From Anaerolineales bacterium (GTDB lineage: Bacteria > Chloroflexota > Anaerolineae > Anaerolineales > Villigracilaceae): 34,483 nt of DNA. The translations under genes were made by a program, and so were the position numbers. The stretch spans positions 1 to 34,483 of the forward strand of contig JADGQB010000010.1 of assembly GCA_017882145.1 (NCBI GenBank), given 5' to 3'. Numbering within the stretch: the first letter of the stretch is position 1; each line of letters starts with the position of its first letter. The notes beneath the pieces were generated by a model that was not told the DNA's origin, made no database searches, and was given only the letters and a program-made list of their open reading frames with translations. Of the stretch, positions 28,598 to 34,483 are shown piece by piece.

Positions 28598-29107
28598 ATG
28601 GACTTGGATTTCTTCACCAACCAGATGACCCTTCACGCCGGGTCGATTCACAGCTTGACCCTCGGTATCTCGGATGAACAGGCACGTTGGAAACCGGACC
28701 CGGAGAAGTGGTCCATCCTGGAAGTTATTAACCACCTGTACGATGAGGAACGCGAGGATTTCCGCGTGCGCGTCGACTATATCCTGCACCGCCCGAGTGT
28801 GCCCTGGCCGCCCATCAACCCCAAAGGTTGGGTAACGGAGCGAGCGTACAACCAGCGTGACCTTTTGCAGTCCACCGAAGATTTTCTGCTGGAACGCCGC
28901 AAATCCGTGGCCTGGTTGAAAGAATTGGCGAACCCCGATTGGGATGCCTTCGAAACGGTGGCATTTGGAAAGTTTTCTGCTGGCGATATATTCGCTGCCT
29001 GGATGGCTCACGATCTGCTGCACCTGCGTCAACTGATCGAACTGCATTGGGCTTACACTCTACATCAAGCCGAACCCTTCCAGGTCAATTACGCCGGTGA
29101 GTGGTAG
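28598..29107 (+). CDS. DinB-like family protein
   Basis: ATG 28598 behind GAAAGGAG; MDLDFFTNQMTLHAGSIHSLTLGISDEQARWKPDPEKWSILEVINHLYDEERED...HDLLHLRQLIEL. ORF-track start 28439 lies 5' of this. Confidence 0.85.
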   Translation: MDLDFFTNQMTLHAGSIHSLTLGISDEQARWKPDPEKWSILEVINHLYDEEREDFRVRVDYILHRPSVPWPPINPKGWVTERAYNQRDLLQSTEDFLLERRKSVAWLKELANPDWDAFETVAFGKFSAGDIFAAWMAHDLLHLRQLIELHWAYTLHQAEPFQVNYAGEW

Positions 29108-29109
29108 GC

Positions 29110-29484
29110 ATGCATAAAAATAGTCTGCGCCTGACTCTGGCCGGCCTGGTTGTGTTCTTGAGCACCACCTTTTGCACTCTGACCCCGCGCCCGGCCCTCC
29201 AATTCCTGCCAGATAAAATGCCGGATGCAAAGGTCGGGAGCCTTTATATAGTAGAGTTTGTTATTACCGGGAATGTTACCCCGGTTGGGAACTATTCCAT
29301 CTCCGCTGGAGCGCTACCGCCCGGGTTGGAACTCATTATGGAAGAACAGCTCCATACCGCCAGGATCAGCGGCACGCCGACTCAATCCGGATCCTACCAG
29401 TTCACTGTCAGCGTCTGGTGCTATGGCACCAACGTCAGCGGGCAGACGGGAGATAAACAATACACGCTGGTGGTGGGGGAGTAA
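29110..29484 (+). CDS. Exported protein with a putative Ig-like (He_PIG-type) domain
   Basis: Signal-like N-terminus MHKNSLRLTLAGLVVFLSTTFC; YSISAGALPPGLEL...ARISGTPTQSGSYQFTVSV. Confidence 0.7.
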   Translation: MHKNSLRLTLAGLVVFLSTTFCTLTPRPALQFLPDKMPDAKVGSLYIVEFVITGNVTPVGNYSISAGALPPGLELIMEEQLHTARISGTPTQSGSYQFTVSVWCYGTNVSGQTGDKQYTLVVGE

Positions 29485-29762
29485 ATAGTTCGATATCAAT
29501 TATCCCTACAAACACATACATACATATAATGCGCATAGAGATATGTAGGTATGTATGTATGTTATGCATGTAATTCTTCCTCTTGATCGTGCACGGACAT
29601 GGAATTGAACATCTTCCCACCAGGGATTTCCTTTTTCACCTTTCAGTTGTCGAAAGGGCGCAAACCCTACAGGAAATGTTCCCACTATCCTGATCTAATG
29701 ATCGCGAAACAACCATTTTATGGTTCGTCTGGGATAAAGGTGGTTGAGCCTACTTTTTAACC

Positions 29763-29811
29763 TTGATTCTTTGATCGAATTGTAATATACTATGTTTAGT
29801 ACAAACTAAAC
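29763..29811 (+). promoter_or_regulatory. Promoter and palindromic operator of the GbsR-like gene
   Basis: TTGATT (29763-29768), 17 bp, TATACT (29786-29791); inverted repeat GTTTAGT-ACAA-ACTAAAC (29794-29811). Confidence 0.65.
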
Positions 29812-29831
29812 GTTCTAAACGGAATGAGACA

Positions 29832-30356
29832 ATGGCAAACGATCTCCAACAACTCAAACAGAATTTCATTTCAGGCTTGAGCAACATCAGCGGGTTCTGG
29901 GGCTTTCCCAAAGGCATGGGCGCCATTTTTGCGGTGTTGTATCTTTCTCCCGGACCGCTGTCCCTGGATGAACTCGTCACGCAAACCGGTTTGACCAAAG
30001 GCGCCATCAGCACGAATGTGCGCGGGCTTTCCCGCCTCGGGTTGATCCACGCAGCTTCCCAGTTGGGCGACCGCAAGGACTATTACCAGGCTGAAACAGA
30101 TTTCTATCGGGCAGTGCGTGCCATCCTGCAGGAACGCCGCAACAGCGATTTCGACCGTGCCGTTGAGACAGTTCGGTTGACTTTGGAAAAACTCGAATCA
30201 GATGACAACTCTGATCCGGAACGGGCCTTCTTGGTGGAGCGTTTACGCGCCCTGAAGGACTTCTTCGATGCACTCGACTCGCTGGTCAATGCTGTCACCC
30301 GTCTGGATGGTCTGGGGCTGCATACCGTTCAGACCGTCTTGAAAATATTGAAGTAA
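29832..30356 (+). CDS. GbsR/MarR-type winged-helix transcriptional regulator
   Basis: FWGFPKGMGAIFAVLYLSPGPLSLDELVTQTGLTKGAISTNVRGLSRLGLI. Confidence 0.88.
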   Translation: MANDLQQLKQNFISGLSNISGFWGFPKGMGAIFAVLYLSPGPLSLDELVTQTGLTKGAISTNVRGLSRLGLIHAASQLGDRKDYYQAETDFYRAVRAILQERRNSDFDRAVETVRLTLEKLESDDNSDPERAFLVERLRALKDFFDALDSLVNAVTRLDGLGLHTVQTVLKILK

Positions 30357-30359
30357 TCC

Positions 30360-30389
30360 GGAAGCGGAAGGATCGTCTGGCTTCCTTTT
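30360..30389 (+). terminator. Possible terminator after GbsR-like gene
   Basis: GGAAGC...GCTTCC followed by TTTTC. Confidence 0.45.
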
Positions 30390-30449
30390 CACCGGGACGC
30401 AAGTCACCGGTCTGATTAACGTTCCTGTTTTTCGATGAAAGGAGTTCCT

Positions 30450-30914
30450 ATGATTAGCAAGAAGAGTTTCGCCATGAGACGTATTATTGAGTGGATACTT
30501 GCTGGTATTGGAGCAATAATGTGCATTGGGGGGGCGGCTTCCATCTGGGTACAACAAACACCAAATGACACGCCGGGCTTATCCCTTTGGCCAATGCCTG
30601 CCATCCTATTATTGGAAGTTGCCATTTTAGGGGCAGTGGGATTTTTAGGAATTGTTCTTGAGCCCCGACAATTATCCGCCGGTTGGGGATTTCTTGTATG
30701 GATTGCATGTGGTGGGCTACTGGGCTTGAGCATTTTAGGCGGAATAGGGTTCAGCGTTATAGTTTTCCTTGCTGCACCTGCCCTGTTTTTTTCCGGATCG
30801 GCAATTTTGGCTGATATCCGCCGAAAACGAAAAGTGTTACCCGATTTAGGTATTCTCGTTGTGAGCGTTATTGCCAATTTTGGATTGTTTTATTTGATCG
30901 CATTATTAAAGTGA
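30450..30914 (+). CDS. Integral membrane protein, unknown function
   Basis: ATG 30450 behind GAAAGGAG; four to five hydrophobic helices. Confidence 0.7.
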   Translation: MISKKSFAMRRIIEWILAGIGAIMCIGGAASIWVQQTPNDTPGLSLWPMPAILLLEVAILGAVGFLGIVLEPRQLSAGWGFLVWIACGGLLGLSILGGIGFSVIVFLAAPALFFSGSAILADIRRKRKVLPDLGILVVSVIANFGLFYLIALLK

Positions 30915-31030
30915 ATGGATAAAGCAATTTGCTTCCGAAGTCTTAGCAGAAGAAATACAGACCAGGATTGATAAGTTATCCGTCCTCAAAAAGGCCGCTC
31001 AACATCAGTTCCAGAGGAAAGGAGTTCGCT

Positions 31031-31936
31031 ATGAGAATCGTCGTTACCGGTGCATTTTCCTATACAGGCAAGTACATCACCCGCCATTTATTGGAAAAAG
31101 GTGAAGAAGTCCTCACCCTGACGAACCACCCCGATCGCACGGATCCCTTCGCAGGCAGGGTCAAAGCTTTCCCGCTCGATTTCGGCAACGAAAATGACCT
31201 TATCACCCATCTGACCGGCGCAGACGTGCTGGTCAACACCTATTGGGTGCGCTTCGACCGGGGCACGGTCACGCAGTCGGGAGCGGTCGAAAATACCCGC
31301 ACCCTGGCCCGGGCTGCGCAGGCGGCCGGTGTGCGCCGTATCCTGCATATCAGCATTACCAATCCTTCGCTTGATTCGCACTTGCCATATTTTCACGGCA
31401 AAGCTCTAAATGAACAGACAGTGGTCGATTCCGGGATAAGTTACAGCATCCTGCGTCCCACCTTGATCTTCGGCCGGGAGGATATCCTGATCAACAACAT
31501 TGCCTGGATTTTGCGCCGCTTCCCGTTTTTCCCCCAGATCGGAGACGGTCAATACAAGCTCCAGCCGGTCTTTGTGGAAGATCTGGCGGAAATCGCCTGC
31601 CAGGCGGTTTATGGCTCAGAGAATTCCATTATGGATATAACCGGCCCGGAAATCTATTCCTTCGATGGTCTGGTCCGCATGCTAGGTAAGAAAATTGGCC
31701 ACCACAGGCGCATTCTGCACTTTCCGGCCGGCCTGGCTCTGCAGGCTGCGCGCCTGCTCAGCCTTTTCATCGGGGATGTGTTAATCACAGCAGAAGAAGT
31801 GCAGGGCTTGATGGCCGGCCTGCTGGTTTCAGCCGATCCGCCGCGTGGCTTGACCAGGCTGTCCGACTGGTTGGAAACCAACCGGGAGACTGTCGGAATG
31901 CGCTATGCTTCGGAGATTGCCCGGCACTACAAATAA
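31031..31936 (+). CDS. NAD(P)-binding NmrA/NDUFA9-like oxidoreductase
   Basis: MRIVVTGAFSYTGKYITRHLLEKGEEVLTLTN Rossmann motif; VRRILHISITNPSLDSHLPYFHGKALNEQTV; ATG 31031 behind GGAAAGGAG. Confidence 0.9.
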   Translation: MRIVVTGAFSYTGKYITRHLLEKGEEVLTLTNHPDRTDPFAGRVKAFPLDFGNENDLITHLTGADVLVNTYWVRFDRGTVTQSGAVENTRTLARAAQAAGVRRILHISITNPSLDSHLPYFHGKALNEQTVVDSGISYSILRPTLIFGREDILINNIAWILRRFPFFPQIGDGQYKLQPVFVEDLAEIACQAVYGSENSIMDITGPEIYSFDGLVRMLGKKIGHHRRILHFPAGLALQAARLLSLFIGDVLITAEEVQGLMAGLLVSADPPRGLTRLSDWLETNRETVGMRYASEIARHYK

Positions 31937-31970
31937 TCCCGGCTTGGTTTCTGCCTGATCCCGCTGACTT

Positions 31971-32669
31971 TTACCAGATACCTGGGATCAGGCGGTAATG
32001 TACCTGCTGTACATACTTGACGTATCCTGGCAGCTCTGCTTGCAGGGTTTTGTCTTCGAGCGCTGTCCGGATGAAGAACAGTACAATGTTCAGCAGGCCG
32101 GGGATCAGCGCCCACCAGGAACCCAGCAGCAAGGGCATGCCCCAGGACATGAGTAGGATGCCTGCGTACATGGGATGCCGTACGTAGCGATAAGGCCCGC
32201 CGGTGACGGTGGTGTGGCCGCGTTCCTCCTGAATGCGTACGAATGTGGAAAGGAACGTGTTGGCAGTCATGACCCAGAAGGTGATTGCCAACGAAACAGC
32301 CAACGCAATGCCACCCAGGATCTTCGCCCATAGCGGCACCCCCGACCAGGCAAAGCGTGCGTCCAATCCGGCAATCGCAAATAATCCCACAAGGAAGATC
32401 GTGTAGAAAACGCCGATCAGTTTATCCCAGGATTTGGCGTTCTTTCCGATCCGGCCGCGCTCGTTGATCATCTCCGGGTTGTGGCGGATCGACCATAGCC
32501 CATTGGTCAGGATTCCAGCCAGGTAGATGATAATAAAGATCCACGCCTCCCACCAATCCAGGCGACCAGCCAGGCTAAAAAGGATTATGCCGAAAACCAG
32601 GAGAAATCCAAACACCTGGAGAATGCGGTTGATTCCCGAGCGGTCCAGCTTATTGGTTGTGCTTGACAT
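31971..32669 (-). CDS. ICMT/PEMT-family membrane methyltransferase (isoprenylcysteine carboxyl methyltransferase-like)
   Basis: GGPYRYVRHPMYAGILLMSWGMPLLLGSWWALI...RTALEDKTLQAELPGYVKYVQQVHYRLIPGIW; GGAGGT upstream on minus strand. Confidence 0.9.
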   Translation of the reverse strand: MSSTTNKLDRSGINRILQVFGFLLVFGIILFSLAGRLDWWEAWIFIIIYLAGILTNGLWSIRHNPEMINERGRIGKNAKSWDKLIGVFYTIFLVGLFAIAGLDARFAWSGVPLWAKILGGIALAVSLAITFWVMTANTFLSTFVRIQEERGHTTVTGGPYRYVRHPMYAGILLMSWGMPLLLGSWWALIPGLLNIVLFFIRTALEDKTLQAELPGYVKYVQQVHYRLIPGIW

Positions 32670-32729
32670 AATTCACCTCCGATTTGAATATCTTGCCAGG
32701 CATACCGCCTGGAACTCTCCGGCAGGGTT

Positions 32730-32764
32730 AAAACAAATGCCTCCCGAAGTGAATCCAGGGAGGC
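32730..32764 (-). terminator. M-box riboswitch terminator
   Basis: Minus strand GCCTCCC-tggattcactTC-GGGAGGC-ATTTGTTTT. Confidence 0.85.
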
Positions 32765-32807
32765 TGTGCTTAATACAACACCCCGAACGGCAGCACACCG
32801 TCCGGTT

Positions 32808-32968
32808 ACCCCCCTGGTTGAGTTTTGGCACTGCGTGTCGTAGGGGATGAATTCCCAGCCACTTTGAGCGAGGCCTTAAGCCGGCCTTGCCTGGTCTATC
32901 CCTTGGCGTCTTTGGACGTTTCGGGACAGCGGCCTGTGTCTCACGCAGACGCCTCACCTAACGAGGGT
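32808..32968 (-). ncRNA. M-box (ykoK leader) Mg2+ riboswitch aptamer
   Basis: Minus strand ACCCTCGTTAGGTGAGGCGTCTGCGTGAGACACAGGCCGCTGTCCCGAAACGTCCAAAGACGCCAAGGGA...GCTGGGAATTCATCCCCTACGACACGCAGTGCCAAAACTC; matches remembered M-box hallmarks (GTTAGGTGAGG, GCTGCTGCCCA-AAA-GTC-AAAGACGCCAATGGG, CAGTGCTAAAGCTC). P1 ACCCTC/GGGGGT closes it. Confidence 0.93.
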
Positions 32969-32985
32969 CAATATTTTCACTTATC

Positions 32986-33013
32986 ATTTTATGCCACTTT
33001 AAATCGAAGTCAA
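32986..33013 (-). promoter_or_regulatory. Promoter of the M-box/ICMT transcript
   Basis: Minus strand TTGACT (33008-33013), 16-bp spacer, TAAAAT (32986-32991). Confidence 0.7.
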
Positions 33014-33042
33014 TAGGCAATTTTTGGTTTTTCTCTCTCATC

Positions 33043-33822
33043 CTATCGATTCTGATCTGCATACTTCCACCACAGATACGTACCAACCACCCCGGCCAGG
33101 CCTGTCAGGGCTACGATCAGGAAACTGACCGGCAGCAGGAAGTCCTTTCCCTGGGCATAGATACCCAGAATGGCCCACGGGAAAAACTCTCCCCACCCGG
33201 CCGCTGTCACCAGGTTCGCCGTAACAAACGTAAGGATCAATACCCCGATGGGTAACAGATAACCACGTCCCAGGCTGGCGAAAAAAGCAAACGGTAGGCT
33301 GGCTGCGATCGCCAGACTAGCAGTGATAGCTGCCCGGGTTATACCCTGGAGAAGAATTTCAGTTGATCCACCTGATAGTTGGAATAAAGTGCCAACTATC
33401 AGACCTGTCCCGAATATGAGGGCTGCCAGCGCAAACGACCAGGCTGCCACAACAATGAATTTAGCCAGGAGAATATTGCTCCTGGGGACGGGCACCGCCA
33501 GCAGGTCTTTCAGGGTGCCGTCGGTAAACTCACGCCCGAACACCCAGGCAAGGATCAGGACCGCTAAAAATAGCCCTCCGATCGCCAGAACCTGTGCGAA
33601 TATCCCCAGAAAGGTAGGCCAATTGGCCGCGGTATCTGCCATCAGGGTAGCCTTGGTGCTGATCAGGCCAAGTTTGCGGGATATCTCCGGGTTTTTAGAA
33701 ACGAAAAGCAGGAAGGCAATCCCCAAAGGCATGAACAGCGATCCGAGCGCTGTGAAGAGCGGCATTTTCGAGCGCATCGCTTTGCGCCATTCGATCCAGA
33801 CCATATCGAAAATGGTGATCAT
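33043..33822 (-). CDS. ABC-2 type transporter permease
   Basis: WIEWRKAMRSKMPLFTALGSLFMPLGIAFLLFV...FGREFTDGTLKDLLAVPVPRSNILLAKFIV. Confidence 0.9.
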   Translation of the reverse strand: MITIFDMVWIEWRKAMRSKMPLFTALGSLFMPLGIAFLLFVSKNPEISRKLGLISTKATLMADTAANWPTFLGIFAQVLAIGGLFLAVLILAWVFGREFTDGTLKDLLAVPVPRSNILLAKFIVVAAWSFALAALIFGTGLIVGTLFQLSGGSTEILLQGITRAAITASLAIAASLPFAFFASLGRGYLLPIGVLILTFVTANLVTAAGWGEFFPWAILGIYAQGKDFLLPVSFLIVALTGLAGVVGTYLWWKYADQNR

Positions 33823-33892
33823 TGTATTTTTTCCTTAATGCTCCGCGTCCATCAATTTCAATCCGGGTCACATTTTGAACAGGCGAGAAATC

Positions 33893-34483
33893 CTAATCCG
33901 ATCCGACCAGCCGGAGGAAATATGGTTCCAATTCCTCTTCCTCTACCAGCAGTTGCATGGGCGGGGTGCCGGCTCGCACCAGCAAGCTTGCAATCTCATC
34001 CGGGTGTTCGATCGCTAATGGAAGATCGAGTTCCAGGAGCCCATCCGGAAGGATCTGACCCGGGTAACCTGAGGCGGACAATGCCTGCCGGGCAGCCTCG
34101 ATATCGCGTGCTCTGACCAATAATCGCCTGCGCCGGTCGCGTTCCAATCCAGCGATATCCATCTCACGCAGCAGCCGGCCTTCGTGGATGATTCCGATCC
34201 GGTCTGCCAGGCGGGAGACTTCGGCCAGGATATGACTGGACATAAAGACCGTAACTCCTTCCTGGCGGGTCAATTCAAGCAGGAGTTCGCGGATCTCGAC
34301 GATCCCGGCCGGATCCAGGCCGTTCGCTGGCTCATCCAAAAGGATCAATTTCGGGTTGTGCAGTAAGGCTTTGGCCAATCCCAGGCGTTGGGCATTTCCC
34401 TGCGAAAGCACGCCTGCTCTCCGGTTTGCGTATGCAGCCAATCCCATGCGCTCGATAACCTGGCGGATGGCTTTCAGCGGAGT
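33893..34483 (-). CDS. ABC transporter ATP-binding protein, partial (5' end beyond window)
   Basis: VLSQGNAQRLGLAKALLHNPKLILLDEPANGLDPAGI signature plus Walker B; frame remains open through 34483. Confidence 0.93.
   Translation of the reverse strand, partial: TPLKAIRQVIERMGLAAYANRRAGVLSQGNAQRLGLAKALLHNPKLILLDEPANGLDPAGIVEIRELLLELTRQEGVTVFMSSHILAEVSRLADRIGIIHEGRLLREMDIAGLERDRRRRLLVRARDIEAARQALSASGYPGQILPDGLLELDLPLAIEHPDEIASLLVRAGTPPMQLLVEEEELEPYFLRLVGSD

Noticed and set aside
32673-33016. ORFs 32673-32957 (-), 32527-32850 (+), 32825-33016 (+)
   Set aside because: They overlap the M-box riboswitch and the methyltransferase gene; no convincing protein family.
1-34483. CRISPR array, rRNA, transposase or prophage genes
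   Set aside because: None seen in the sequence or among the supplied ORF translations.

Overview
The window reads as a bacterial chromosome segment, probably Chloroflexota/Anaerolineae-like (inferred from gene content and style, not tested). It opens with the end of the ribosomal-protein super-operon: secY 3' end, adk, map, rpmJ, rpsM, rpsK, rpsD, rpoA, rplQ, truA, rplM, rpsI. Next come a YabN-type TP-methylase/MazG fusion, a PH-domain membrane protein, nrdR and a B12-dependent ribonucleotide reductase (nrdJ). These are followed by an orphan pair of sugar-type ABC permeases with a PIG-V-like mannosyltransferase, an MFS transporter, a deoxynucleoside kinase, a cNMP-binding/SpoIIE phosphatase, a YceD/DUF177 protein and a primary-type sigma factor. 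The right part holds an ABC exporter, two tRNA-Ala genes, a T-box leader with leuS, a DinB-like protein, a GbsR-type regulator, an NmrA-like oxidoreductase, an ICMT/PEMT-family membrane methyltransferase and an ABC-2 transporter cut by the window edge. The most interesting signals are non-coding. (1) A complete M-box (ykoK-type Mg2+) riboswitch with promoter and terminator lies on the minus strand directly upstream of the ICMT-like methyltransferase, not a Mg2+ transporter. (2) A Leu-specific T-box (specifier CUC) precedes leuS, and a 22-aa Leu/Arg-rich ORF with a strong Shine-Dalgarno sits between the T-box terminator and leuS. (3) Tandem NrdR-box-like sites 32 bp apart lie just downstream of an extended -10 promoter before nrdR-nrdJ. 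(4) There is a perfect 21-bp stem with a GAA triloop at 21123-21167, plus several other long intergenic palindromes. infA is absent from its usual map-rpmJ slot and rpmF from its usual place after yceD. All calls are by eye; no searches or folding were run.
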